From Selaginella moellendorffii (taxonomy: Eukaryota > Streptophyta > Lycopodiopsida > Selaginellales > Selaginellaceae), in the NCBI RefSeq assembly GCF_000143415.4, contig NW_003314266.1:2041139-2105138 (forward strand): a stretch of 64,000 nucleotides of DNA, in the 5' to 3' direction. Under the pieces are notes generated by a model. That model saw only the letters and a list, made by a program, of their open reading frames with translations. It searched no databases and was not told the origin of the DNA. The stretch's first letter is position 1; each line of letters starts with the position of its first letter. The position numbers were made by a program, and so were the translations under genes. Shown piece by piece: positions 1 through 10,719 of the stretch.

Positions 1-1070
1 GCTGGGATGCGATTCGGCTTGCTCAGGCAAATTCCCAGCATTGATTTTAGGGCTAGGCGGACGAGCTTGGCCTCGGCGGAGGGATCCTTGAGCAGCGCTA
101 CGCAGGCGCCCAGGATGCCGGAGGTGGCGGCCGGATCCACCGCGGATTCGTTGGCGGAGAGCTTGCAGAGGAGGATCCACGCGTCGGTGGAGCGGCGGCG
201 GAGGTCGCACTCGATGGCGGGGAGGAGGCGCGAGCGCGCGATGAGATCCTGGGTGTGCTCGTCGTCGGCCAGCGCCGCCAGCAGCGCCAGCGCCTCGCGG
301 AGGATGTCGCGCTTCTCGATCTCCGGGGAGGAGGAGAGGAGGAGGGCGATGAGGCTGTCCGGGACGCCGGCGGCGATGATGGCGCGCTTGTTTCGATCTG
401 ATTCCTCCGCCAGCACGCGCAGGGATCGGAGCGAGGCCTTTGCGAATCTGCCGCAGGCGGTGTCCTTGGTGAGCGAGTCGAGCGACTGATCGGCCGCTGG
501 TGGCGCTGGATTCGCCGCTGGAGCTGGTGGCGCTGTTCTTGAGGATTGGAAGGGGCTGAGATCCCTGTCCACGAGACCCACATACCTCTCCTTGAAGAAG
601 CCGGCCTCTTGGGGGGAGGAATCGTCCTTGTTGCCAGCGGCGGCGCTCTTGGGCTCCGCCGCTGCCACCGCCGCCGCTGCCGCCGCCTTGATCATCTCAC
701 TCTCCCTCTCGCGCAGCTGGACCATTTGCTGCTTGAGCCCAAAGTCCCACTGGCTGAGGATCTTCTCCTGGGCGACCGTGTCCGGGGATGGCGGAAGAGC
801 CAGCACCTCCGCCAGCGGCGCCGCCTTGGGCTTCTCGGGAACGGCGGCATTGCTCTTGGGGGGCGGCGCCGCGGCCGGGGCTGGCGGAGGAGGAGGTGGA
901 GGGAGATTCGCGGCCGCCGCCGCTGTAGGGAGGGGGCTGGAGATGACCAGCGCTGGCGGCGGTGTTCTTGGGCTGAGGACGCTGTCGGAGCACGTCCCAA
1001 ACATCCCGCAAGTGAAGATTTGGCCTTTGGCGTGCTTGAGCCTCGCGCAGTGGTGCTTGCGCATCTTCAT
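1..1070 (-). CDS. ARM-repeat protein, N-terminal part (runs off the window)
   Basis: An uninterrupted frame runs from an ATG at 1070 to the window edge (about 356 codons, no stop). The N-terminus is basic with His and Cys (begins MKMRKHHCARLKH), then a CGMFGTC..SVLSPRTPPP segment, a Pro/Ala-rich low-complexity stretch, and from about residue 200 helical repeats rich in Leu/Ala of Armadillo type (for example SLRVLAEES and ILREALALLAALADDE). No U-box is visible in this part. It resembles plant ARM-repeat proteins that share such a short Cys/His leader; the biochemical role of that group is not something I can state. The start is the first ATG of the frame and lies about 30 bases inside the open region. 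The family call rests on repeat pattern only. Confidence 0.72.
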   Translation of the reverse strand, partial: MKMRKHHCARLKHAKGQIFTCGMFGTCSDSVLSPRTPPPALVISSPLPTAAAAANLPPPPPPPAPAAAPPPKSNAAVPEKPKAAPLAEVLALPPSPDTVAQEKILSQWDFGLKQQMVQLRERESEMIKAAAAAAVAAAEPKSAAAGNKDDSSPQEAGFFKERYVGLVDRDLSPFQSSRTAPPAPAANPAPPAADQSLDSLTKDTACGRFAKASLRSLRVLAEESDRNKRAIIAAGVPDSLIALLLSSSPEIEKRDILREALALLAALADDEHTQDLIARSRLLPAIECDLRRRSTDAWILLCKLSANESAVDPAATSGILGACVALLKDPSAEAKLVRLALKSMLGICLSKPNRIP

Positions 1071-1690
1071 CCTGGGCGATCGAGAGCGCGAGATCACAAT
1101 GTAGCTCTGGAGAACACACCCACACGATTGCAAGAAGCTAAGAACACCCCGAAGAACAACTCTCACTATTACACTGTACCAGAGCTAGATGGGAAAGATA
1201 GACCACTTCTTCTTCCACGCTCACACACTCTCACACTCTTCTCTAAAAGTTTCCCCTTTTCTTCCTCGCTCACCCACCACACTTCCTTCTTTGCTTGACT
1301 CTAGGCTCGATTTGAGGGGCGGGCTCACGTCCGGACCACCACCGTGACCGGGACAGCGGGTAAGTATCCCCTGGCCACTGCCGCGTGCCGGTGGGGCACA
1401 GGCTCTTTTCCGGTCGTCGCGGAACGCACGGGCAGTTGGACCGGTTAATTTTGGATGGACCGTCCAAAAAAATAAACGCGACCGGGAATATTTTGCCGGT
1501 GAGGGTTGTCCCATGTGTCCCCCACACACTTCAGTCGCCGGGAAAGCTGCCGGGAAGTCCAACAATGGCAGGCCGCCACGTGCTACGCGGCCGGACGCCT
1601 GGAAAAGACCGTCTGGCATTTAATAGCTGGAACCTTCCAGTTGTAGTGGCCGATCGTGGCCGTCCGATCGATGTGTCCTCGTACGTAATA
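1071..1690. other. Promoter/leader of the ARM gene and gene-free spacer
   Basis: No coding region is supported here. The first 200 bases should hold the leader and promoter of the minus-strand ARM gene, with pyrimidine-rich runs around 1240-1300. A short inverted repeat (TTTTGGA ... TCCAAAA) sits at about 1451-1471. From about 1690 the sequence becomes alignable to the STN7 promoter region at about 29815. Confidence 0.5.
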
Positions 1691-3340
1691 AAAGAAAAAA
1701 GGAAAGAAAATGTTTTCCACATCAGCAGCACCACGTCACTTAACATGGCTAGTTATCTGCCACATGGACTTCGCCAGTCCGACGTGTCGCGAAGTGGTGG
1801 GAAAAAATTAGGGTAGGAGTGCGAGAAATCCAGGGCTTAGCGGCTTCTTGGGGCATCGATCGAGAGTCGCGGTAGGGATGGATTGGATGGATGCATTCCA
1901 CGGTATTATGATCGGGGTTGTTGCCTTGCACGGTGGAGTGTGGCGATGTGGTGTATCGGAGCACTCTGCCCAAATCCAGTTTGATAGAAAACAGGCTCAG
2001 GCCTTCTTAGACGAAGGTATTTCTTTTTTTCTTTACTGAAGTTCTATTGAAGCGAGGTGTTCGTTTCGTCCAGGATGACTTTGTCCTGGAGAAGAACATT
2101 GGAGAAGGAGCGTTTGGATCCATCCGTCTACAAAGGATCGTTTGCGAAATCCTCAAAAGAAGGTGCGTGGCTTTTGTTCTTTGATTTTTCTCGATCACTT
2201 TGAAACACTTGTTTGTTAACGCGCAGTCGTTTCCAGTGGTGGTGAAAAAGGCTAGTGAGTATGGAGAAGTGGAGGCTTGGATGAACCAGCGTGTGCGACG
2301 AGCATGCCCGGGAAAATGTGCTGACGGACTCTGTGTGTGTGTGTGTGTGTGTGTGTGGCGTTTCATATATCTTTGGTTCTAGAGAGTCGATCCGAAGGAG
2401 GAGTTTTGGCTTGTGTGGCGTTACGAAGGTGTGGCGCCTCTCGAGGATTTTCCTTACAATGTTAGTGAGTTTTCGGTTTCATGCAGAAAATCTCAAATCG
2501 CGACAGACAGGTTGAGAAGGCGTTGAGCTTGAAGACTACACAGCTTGCCGAGCGAGAATTCCAGATCGAGCTATTAAAATGTTTGAGGGAGACTGGGATT
2601 GTTCATTAAAACCTCATCTTTCCGACGGTAAGCTTGTAGATATGTAGCCATTGTTTCTTAACAGTGGATGCTTTGTAGAGTCGAAGTCCTTCAAGAGTAT
2701 TGATCTCGGTCGGTGAGGACTTGCTACTTGGCATCGACTACATTCCGCAAGACTTCCTACTGGATCCAAGGTCTGAGTTGTAATTTCTTTTCAACTTCGC
2801 GTAAAGAAAGTTTCCTGACATTTTTTCTATGTTCAAGGTACGCTGCACCAGAGCTGTACGTTATGAGCACTCAGACTCCCTCCGCTCCATCGCCTGTCAT
2901 TGCAACAGCACTCTCTCCAGTTCTATGGCAGGTTTATACCAGTCAATATTTTCTGTGACAGATCACGAACTTTGATCCTTACAGCTAAACCTGCCAGACC
3001 GCTACAGCCTCGGATTGATGTTCTTGCAAATGGTAAGTCCAGCTGATACATCTATCAATGGCAGGTGTTTTCGAAACTGAGAAGCGAGAGTGCTCTCATC
3101 CAGTTCAATGAAGCGCATGAATCACGACTTAGTTGCGTGGAGAAACTTGGTGGACGCTCGGCGAAATCCGGGCGTTCAACGTGGCTTCGAGATTCTGGAC
3201 GGAGGAGCTGGCTGGGAGCTGCTCCAAGCGATGATGCAGTTTAAAGGTCGCCAACGTATCAGTGCCTGGCCTGTCCCACAATGTCCTCGGGCACCAGCGA
3301 CCACAGCTACCATCGGGTTGTTCCTGTCGAGACGGAAGTA
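1691..3340 (+). pseudogene. Dead copy A of thylakoid kinase STN7, with promoter remnant
   Basis: Exon-by-exon similarity to the intact STN7 gene at 29973-32248, including about 150 bases of promoter (shared CGTACGTAATAAA). Lesions relative to the intact gene: loss of one Met codon inside the lumenal Cys pair (CTVMEC becomes CTVEC); loss of the transmembrane stretch; a 4-base ATCC insertion in the glycine loop at about 2120; a further 1-base insertion a few codons later; loss of the HRD catalytic loop near 2610 (the reading ends right after GIVH); and a 3' end that leaves STN7 after RISA and continues into unrelated sequence. It cannot make a kinase. Copies B (about 14405) and C (about 25060, minus) share the key lesions. 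Confidence 0.85.
2332..2357. repeat. (TG)n microsatellite
   Basis: About 13 uninterrupted TG units inside dead STN7 copy A. Copy B has a CT-rich run at the matching place (about 14751-14763) and the intact gene has neither. Confidence 0.9.
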
Positions 3341-3379
3341 GCGCAGTCCTAGTTACTTAGACAAGGATTCAATTCAATG

Positions 3380-3870
3380 TGCATTCTTTCCTTTCTTTTC
3401 TGCCCGGGCTCTGACTGGGATCGTAGAAATGAGGAGCTCTTGCCGGATATCCGCTGCTTCCAGCGGTCATTCTCGCGGGGATGGATGGAGAGCCTGGAAG
3501 ATCGGTCACACTTTGTCAATCGCGATGATTCTTGGACGCTGTCGACCTTCTTGAATCTCAGCTCGGCCTTGGCTGAATGCATCCAGCAGCGTTTCCAACA
3601 GATCTGGAAGAAATGCTCAGTCTCCAGCGTCGTTTCCAGCGCTCGAGCGTAAGAATCCAAGGCTTATCGAATAAGACTCTCTGGAAGGAAGATCAAAGTT
3701 TGGACCTGTTTTGGTCCTATGTGCACAATCCACACGCGAGAGCGATGCCGGGAACAACAGCAAGAGAGACGAGCATAAGTTGCCACACGGACGAGAATCC
3801 AACTGCAAAGCCTGAGACGAATCCTGCCATATGTAGAGGAGATATGGATCAAACGAGATAATCAAAGACT
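3380..3870 (-). pseudogene. ABCB (MDR-type) transporter fragment A
   Basis: Read on the minus strand, this is the counterpart of the fragment at 20040-20400. In the best frame it gives a membrane stretch of the ABCB type ([26 protein letters not shown]), followed after a gap by sequence derived from the linker before the first nucleotide-binding domain. Frames are broken throughout and neither Walker motif is present. It directly follows the foreign tail of dead STN7 copy A, an arrangement repeated at 15.7-16.1 kb. The assignment uses the remembered pattern of plant ABCB proteins, not an alignment. Confidence 0.5.
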
Positions 3871-4472
3871 CGCCGGGTCGAAGAATCCCACGTCTTGGCT
3901 GAGCATCGATCCCATTTTTCTAGAGCTCGCTTGAAAGGGAGGAACTCCCAGTGAAAACTAGCTTAGAAGGAAGAAGAGAACGAAGTCATAAATCAGGAAA
4001 GCTTCTAGCGATCAAGGGATGAACCTTATAGTTTGCAGCACCAAACTCATTCCCAAAGAAGATGGAATCGCTGCTCCGCACCCAGTCTCTTCTTTTCCTT
4101 CTTCGTCCTGAAATCGCGATATTCTCCACCTCGCTGTCCTTGAATCTTAGCTGGTTTGCCTGATGTGATTTTACGCCCAGTGCTTACCTTGACCAGGTTG
4201 AGGAGGAATACCTGATCCTTTCCATAAATTTCCTTTCACTCAAACCAATCAAGATCATCAGTTGACTGAGATGGAGAGCGTCAGATCGATCGGTCTAGAA
4301 CGATAAGCAAAGCTGCCAGTTCTCGTTTGATACAAGGTGCGCGACCTTTGTCTTGATCGCTTTGAAAAACTCTAGGAAAGTTTTTTCTTCCTGTGTGAGT
4401 TGGAGTTTTTTATTTAAGGACTTTTGATTGATGCAAATTTAAGAGGATGTGAAGGAGTTTGTAACTTACCCT
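3871..4472. other. Duplicated non-coding spacer
   Basis: No gene. This stretch recurs inverted at about 19440-20040 (for example the segment with GGGATGAACCTT and the one with CGCGATATTCTCCACC). It links the ABCB scrap with the membrane-protein copy in both places, so the whole 3.4-5.1 kb block was copied as a unit. Confidence 0.7.
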
Positions 4473-5059
4473 ATGGAGCAGAGATTGTTGAGCCCAAATG
4501 GTGAGTATACTCTTGGTGATATCTGGAATGTCGCCACTGGATTATATGGCGGCAGTTCTTGATGAATCTTATGAGTCACTGCTTCAGTGCATATGGATTT
4601 TCTGCGATATATTGGCTCCCTGAGCCTGAGCCTCAGGGGCGGGTGTGCGTTGGTTTCAGTGTACTTTTACTATCATGTAAGCTTTGTTTTCCTTTATATC
4701 TTTAGAGACTAACAAGAGGTTCCTACATCCAGGGGTTTCCCATCTTCTCTTTGGTCGAAAGAAAGTTATCACATACGGCTTTCTTATTGGAAATTATCAC
4801 GCTAATATTATTCTCTGCAATTGTCTACGCGGGGCTGGTTCATGTCTATATGTCGCAGTTTCCATATGAAATTCTTGTAGATTGTTTTTGCGATGGTTTG
4901 GCAGCAAGAGAGGATACCGACAAGCTGATTGCAATGCAGCAAGAGAAGGCCATTGAAGCTTTGAAGGAGTTTGCCAAGGCAACCGGGAATACTTCACCGG
5001 AAAACATGAATAGCCTCAACTTCAAGAAACTAAAGCAGAACTACAATGACGTTTGTTGA
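4473..5059 (+). pseudogene. Dead copy 1 of the unrecognised multi-span membrane protein
   Basis: It starts with MEQRLLSPNGEYTLGDI at 4473, matching the start of the open copies at 7597, 16699 and 22187. Exon 1 then shifts frame, most of the middle membrane segments are missing, and the C-terminal part is recognisable from 4751 (FGRKKVITYGFL) to the stop at 5059 with the acidic tail (AIEALKEFAKATGNT). Its closest relative is the dead copy 5 at 18680-19440, with which it shares an EILVDCFCDGLA variant, so it belongs to a second subfamily. Confidence 0.75.
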
Positions 5060-6771
5060 ATCTGTTACTTTTAGAGCTTGATTAGCCATAAAAGATTGTG
5101 AGTTTGGCTTTGGATAACGGCCTATTGACTCTGCTATCAAGCTTTGAAAATAAAGAAATCGCTTTGAAAAAATCTACCGCGTGAATGTTTGAGAAAGTAC
5201 GGCATGATGCAACCCTGTGGAGTTCATGGGACGTGCGAACTGAACATAGAAATACCAAATTTCAAATGCGGCATGATGACTAGCTCCAGACAGTTTTTCC
5301 ACCATATTTTGCAGGGGAGCAAATAAGAGAATACCTGGATAGGCAGTGATGCGAAGAAACACAAAGAAAAGCCTCCAAGACGGATTCTTTGTACAACCAG
5401 ACAAGCTCGGTGTTACGAAAGGGAAAGTCCCCAGAAAATCTGGGCCTGAGACACGAATGTAGCGAAATGTAAAAAAAATAAATATAAACCTTCAATCAGT
5501 AAAAAGGATTGCAGCAGCGTTGCCTTCGATCCTGCCAAGGGATAGTCTTGCTGCCACAGATCTCGCGATATGTGACACGCAAAGAACTAAAAGTTCGTGC
5601 TCAAAAGCTCCGGCACGTCCGAGCTAGTAAGCCGCTCGCTGATGGGAGTTGCTTGTTAAAATCGTTGGCTACGGGATCGTTTGGTCATGCTGAGCCCTCG
5701 TGCTCGTCCCTGATGGAACCAACCCCTCTGCTCTTGGTTTCAGTGTTCCCTCGAGCCTGTTGTCCGAATGAGCACAATCTGGTTGTCTGATCGTCGAATC
5801 ATACAGTCCCAAGTCGACTTTTATCAACTCTCAATCTCCAAAGCTATCACCTCGCTGTCCTTGAATCTTCGCCGGTTTCCGTCCCATGCCTGATGTGATT
5901 TATGTATCTTGACCAGGTTGAGGTCAACGAGGGATAATGCGAGCACACTCAGCTGATCCTTTCTATAAATTTCCTTTTAGAATGATAAGAAAAGCTGCCA
6001 GTTCTCGTTTGATCGTGCGCGACCTTTCTCTTCATCGCTTTGAAAAACTCTAGGAAAGTTTTTTCTTCCTTGCGCCTTCGAAAGTCATCTTTTATCACTT
6101 TGCCATTTCACGCCTTTTTTATTTAAGGACTTCTGATTGATGCAAATTTAAGTATGCTCTTGGTGATATCTACAAGGCCTGGACTCTTGTGGGAGTTGCT
6201 TGTCAAAATCGTTGGCTACGGGGTCATGCTGAGCCCTCGTGCTCGTCCCTGATGGAACCAACGCTTGTGAAAGGTATTGACTGGTGCTCTTGGTTTCAGT
6301 GTTCCCTCGAGCCTGTTGTCCGAATCAGCACAATCTGGCTGTATGATCGTCGAATCATACGGTCCCAAGTAGGTGACAAGGATTCGTTTAAGGTTTCGTC
6401 ATGAGTCAACTTGGTTGCTCCCGGCTCAACTGTGACATGAACACCACATATCCCTGTGAGATGTAAGACATAGAAACACCAGATTGCAAGGAACGATGAC
6501 TAGCTCCAAAATGCTCTGAAAAGTTTCGAACTTTCACCTGAATGTCTAACGATAGATTTAAATAGATTGTGGAGAACACTAAAATCTAGCTTTTTGATTG
6601 GCCTCCGCGCTAGCTGAAACATTTATGTTATAATAAATAAAACTCGGACTTGAAGAGGAAAATTACAAAGCATTTTAGGCAAGCAGCGATGAGTACCAGA
6701 CGTAAACAAGGCTTTCTCGGAACTGAATGTCTACACTCTTCAAGTCTAACAGTAGCCACAAATATTAATAT
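5060..6771. other. Mosaic of duplicated scraps
   Basis: No intact gene. About 5180-5560 is the inverse of 18130-18520. The block at about 5590-5800 is repeated at 6180-6370 and 20810-21010 and is inverted at about 17930-18110. At about 6150-6185 is a scrap of exon 1 of the membrane protein (YALGDIYKAW) fused to one of these blocks. The stretch 6590-6770 is the 3' flank of membrane copy 2 and recurs next to copies 4, 6 and 7. Confidence 0.7.
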
Positions 6772-7597
6772 TCACTCCGGTGCCTTGAGGCTCTTGAGAT
6801 TTTCTGGTAAAGTATTCCCTGTTGCCTCGGCAAACTCCCTCAAGGCTTGAATGGCCTTCTCTTGTCGCACGGCATGCCGCTTGTCCTTATCAACTGTATC
6901 CACTGGTTGCAGCCTTGCCAAACCATCGCAGCAGCCCTCTAGAGCTTCACTTGGAGACTGCAGCATGTAGTCATGAAGCAGACTGGCGTAGACAATTGCA
7001 GCGCTGCACCCCAAGAGTAGAGTGGCTTGTGCTTTCCATCCCAGCGGTGGAGCAGCCGCGGCCACAACACAAGAACCGATGTAAAGCAGACACCTTGTGG
7101 TGAAGATCACGGTCATGACGAAGCAACTGGCCCCGTCGTACCAATCGTCAGGAGCCAGTTGTATTGCCGGAGTGTAGAATCCACAGAAAAATATTAGGCC
7201 CAGTGGGATCACCACCCTTGGATCTGTGCTCATTGTGGAAAGGATACCACTGATGCCTCCAACAAGAAAACCATATGTAACGGGTTTCTTTCGACCAAAG
7301 AGGAGATACAAAAGCACTGGAGGGGGAGACCTCTTGTTAGATAAGAAAAACAGAAAATAAACACAAAAGCTTACTTGTGAAGAATGTAATCACTATGAAG
7401 GCAAGGCATCCCACTTCTGCAGATAACTGAGGGGGCCAATATATGGTAGCTACATAAAATCCATATAGAGTGAAACAGTGATTCACAAGATTCATCAAGA
7501 ACTGGCGCCGTATAATCCAGTGGCGTCTAAGATCCCAGGCCTTGTAGATATCACCAAGCGCATACTCACCATTTGGGCTCAACAATCCCTGCTCCAT
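6772..7597 (-). CDS. Unrecognised multi-span membrane protein, copy 2
   Basis: Two exons, 7597-7375 and 7316-6772, with one 58-base GT-AG intron, give 255 residues without a stop. I do not recognise the family. Visible: a soluble N-terminus starting MEQGLLSPNGEYALGDIY, about six hydrophobic segments (two in exon 1, the others around ISGILSTM, IPLGLIFFCGFYT, the MTVIFTTRCLLYIGSCVVA stretch and LLGCSAAIVYASLL), then a hydrophilic tail with CCDGLARLQP and a charged end (QEKAIQALREFAEATGN). A pair of conserved CC residues follows the last hydrophobic segment. Near-identical open copies lie at 16699-17524 and 21350-22187. The preserved frame in three copies, among many dead ones, argues that it is expressed, but this is inference. 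Confidence 0.7.
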
Positions 7598-8800
7598 GGT
7601 AGGAAACCTAGAAATTCCCTTTCCCCAAACCCTCTCTCAAACATGATATGCCCAGTTATATACAGTCCGATCCAATATACGATATACGATCGTATCCTGG
7701 CCATTGTTCGCGAAGTGGGCATATGACTGGCCGTCCGCGATTGCTTGATCGCTCCCTTTCCCTCCATTTTGCGGAGCTCAGCAGCAGAAGCTCGCAAGGT
7801 AAGCGCCCTGGCAAGCTTGATGGGGCCGTGTGGTCGGGTCGGGATCATCTTTTTCTTCACGAACAGGTGATCTAGTGTCCAAAGCCTCCGCAAGTCCTTG
7901 TTTTCTAATGTTCACTGTTTTTACAGCTTCAGATTGCAGAGACATCGATTACTCTCCCGGGAGGAAGACTGGATTGTACAATGTAATCACTCCAGTTCTT
8001 TGGGGCGAACTGATGACCCGAGTCACCCGCATGGCGTCTACAAGGTACTTTCTTCTTCCTCTCTTTACTCCCTTGATCGCTACATCCATCAGTTCCTTCC
8101 ACGCTAGTTTCCCTTCCTTTCTCTAAAAGTTCTTCTCAGAGCCGAGCGACAATCCCTCGTTCAAGAAGCACATCAAAAGACTAAAGTCTTTCTTCGGTTG
8201 ATCTGGAGACTAGACTTTGCAGTTGAATTCTCGTCCGTGTTTCTCCCGCGGTGGATTATCACTTAGGACTTACGACGAATAACCAAAAGGCCTTGGAAAC
8301 GTTGGTGTGCAGGTGATCAAAGTTTTGAAAGCTAAAGTTCTTTTTTCCAGCAAGTAAAAAAACCGTCTACTCGTTAGTTCAGGAGGAGTCCAACACTGGA
8401 ACCCATGCTGGAGATTTGAAAAAGGAGTGGAACGCATGGACGTTTTCAACACCATCCTCTGGGGGCTGTAAGTTTGGTTCTATCATCTCAAAAGTCTTTT
8501 TTTTCACTTTTATCTTCCAGATCTTTTGGAAAGCTGCTTTTGGCAAAGGCCGGACCGCCTGGAGATGATAAATTGGAAACCATCCAACTAGCATCTGCCC
8601 TAGCTTGGCATAACTCAGGTAGGAAACAATCTAAAGAAGCATAGAGCTCTATCCATCCTGGCCTGACCAGCAGCTACTATGCCAAGTAGGAAACGATCTA
8701 AGGAAGCATCGAGCTCTATCCATCCTGGCCTGACCAACCGCTACCAGATTCAATTCTACACAGATTTTGTCAGCCCGAATAAATAAAACTTTGAACCTTT
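7598..8800. other. Upstream flank of membrane copy 2 with unassigned exon-like scraps
   Basis: The first 300 bases should hold the promoter of copy 2. The blocks at about 7740-8130 and 8270-8620 recur at about 10840-11300 and 11400-11760 and inverted at about 28260-28700 and 27750-28120. A part of 7830-8126 also lies inverted at 16084-16371. They contain exon-like open stretches (for example FEKGVERMDVFNTILWG, about 8415) bounded by GT and AG, but I cannot name the source gene. Near 8200 is a short piece resembling the ABCB scrap (FAV.FSSV). Two 60-base repeats with GCTCTATCCATCCTGGCCTGACC lie at 8640-8750. Confidence 0.55.
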
Positions 8801-8915
8801 TTACTGTTGCCTAGGGTTTTCCAAGATCCCATTACTTTTAACATTCCTTTGTTTAGGAGCTTTTGATCACTTTTTTTCTTTACAGAATGTAGAACTTGTT
8901 TTTTCTTTAACTCTA
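8800..8915 (+). pseudogene. Remnant of a SWEET-like gene emptied by a deletion
   Basis: CCTAGGGTTTTCC and CCCATTACTTTTAACATTC match the exon 1 region and first intron of the SWEET-like gene at 11967-12060; then, right after AGGAGCTTTTGATCA, the sequence jumps to TTTTTTTCTTTACAGAATGTAG, which in the other copy lies about 1.15 kb further on (about 13217). All exons with membrane segments are gone. Confidence 0.7.
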
Positions 8916-9239
8916 TGTGTCTAGTAGAGTACACGCGAGAATAAAACGAAGGAAGTCCTAACACACGCTGCCACGTAAGATCTCGCATGAATCGGTTCTG
9001 TAACGTGGCCAAACTGTTGAAATGAATTGGAGGAAACCAAGTAACTGTCAAAGCTCGGATGGAGATGGATAAGCTACAGGATAATTTTTACTTATCCCAT
9101 TCCGCTGTCCATGTAATCGGGAACGCTCGTCAAGTGGACCAGTGGCTTTGCCATAGCTGAGAAGGTAGAGTAGTCGTATAGCCCATTCATTTTTCCATGT
9201 AGGCAGGCGTAACGGCTCGGGTAAGGAATACTCTTGAGA

Positions 9240-9965
9240 AAAATATTCACTTCCGATTGTTTTCTTTGTTTCCAGGATTATCTGGAGATCATGAGAGTTT
9301 CTGTTTGTGTTCGAATAAAGATGGAGGCTGATGCACATGAACCAAATTCACTGCGTAAGTACAAATAGGTCCTCATGGAATAGCTGTGAACGGTTTTTCT
9401 TTTCTTTACCAGTGGACTCTCGGACTTGTTTTCCACAGCATGCAAAGATGTGTTTTTGGATTAGCACTGGATTGGAGCAAGCTGACACTACGGCCATGGC
9501 AACGAGTATGCTTGACAACCAGCCTGGCCTTGGATATCGTGTCGTCGCAGTTGAACTTCAAACGAATCCTCGGCACCTACACTCACCGGGAAAGCAACTT
9601 GAGCTGTCCGAAAGGAGTCGACGGGTCTGGACGACCATTGTGCTGAGCTCGAGGGCACACTTATCAACGTCTGACCATTACGACTCAAGCAGAGGATACA
9701 CAAAAGGATCCCGTAGCCACCGATTTGGACAAGCACTCGAGCTTTAGTTCCATCAGCACGGACATGGACGAACTTTCAGTTGCTTGAGTGGCACCTATCG
9801 CAAGTATTCAAGAGGACATCTGTGTCAGCAAGACGACTTTCAACGCTGTTGCAATTCTTTTCGAAGATTTTGGAGCAGACTCTCTGAAGTTTGTTACAGA
9901 CAAGCTCGGACGGAAAGGGCCCCAGAAACAGAGCTAAACTCCAACCGCCGCTTGCAGCTGCGACA
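9240..9965 (+). pseudogene. Unrecognised gene module, copy in the direct repeat
   Basis: It is one of three copies (others 13570-14240 and, inverted, 25218-25870). Exon-like stretches on the plus strand: one ending KMEADAHEPNS before GT at about 9355, another beginning after CAG at about 9412, and a well-formed one at about 9796-9910 reading IASIQEDICVSKTTFNAVAI and FEDFGADSLKFVTDKLGR. Stop codons and frame changes separate them. I do not recognise the parent protein. Confidence 0.55.
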
Positions 9966-10270
9966 ATGAGGTAAGTCGAATGTAGCGAAAAGGAAGAGAT
10001 CCGTCTTGTAGGTAATCGCTTCTCTTACACTCCTTTGTTTGCATTAACACCTGCTTATTTGCAAGATGTGATGGAGAAACTTTTCAGAGCATTTTGGAGC
10101 TAGTCATCGTTCCTGGATGTTTTTCTTACATCTCACAGGGATATAAACGATGGCTGTGTCGCAGTTGAGCCGGTGGCTGAGGAGCCGAGCAACCAAGTTG
10201 ATTCATGACGAAGCCTTGGTTGAGAGTTGATATGTGACACGCAAAGAACTAAAAGTCGAGAACTGAATCT

Positions 10271-10700
10271 CTACACTCTTGTGGTGAAAATCACGGTCAT
10301 GACGAAGCAACTGGCCCCGTCGTACCAATCGTCAGGAGCCAGTTGTATTGCCGGAGTGTAGAATCCACAGAAAAACATCACCCCCAGCAGGATCACCACC
10401 CTTGGATCTGTGCTCATTGTGGAAAGGATACCACTGATGCCTCCAACAAGAAAACCATATGTAACGGGTTTCTTTCGACCAAAGAGGAGGAACAGAAGAG
10501 ACCTCTTGTTAGACAAAAAAGAACAAAAAAAAACACAAAAGCTTACTTGTTAAGAGTGAGATCCCTCACTTCTGCAGATAACTGAGGGGTTCAATATATG
10601 GTAGCTACATAAAATCCATATGCAGTGAAGCAGTGATTCACAAGAATCATCAAAAACTGGCGCCGTATAATCCAGTGGCGTCTAAGATCCCAGGCCTTGT
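10271..10700 (-). pseudogene. Dead copy 3 of the membrane protein
   Basis: The minus strand holds the middle of exon 2 (FGRKKPVTYGFLVGG to WYDGASCFVMTVIFTTR) and, upstream, a piece of exon 1. The 3' half is lost: the frame ends soon after the TTR motif, where the sequence joins another scrap at 10270. Its mirror partner is copy 7 at 28830-29380, with which it shares ILLGVMFFCGFY. Confidence 0.8.
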
Positions 10701-10719
10701 AGATATCACCAAGTTATCC

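Noticed and set aside
1385-1816. 143-codon open frame between the ARM gene and dead STN7 copy A
   Set aside because: No similarity to known domains, and it runs into the duplicated STN7 promoter region.
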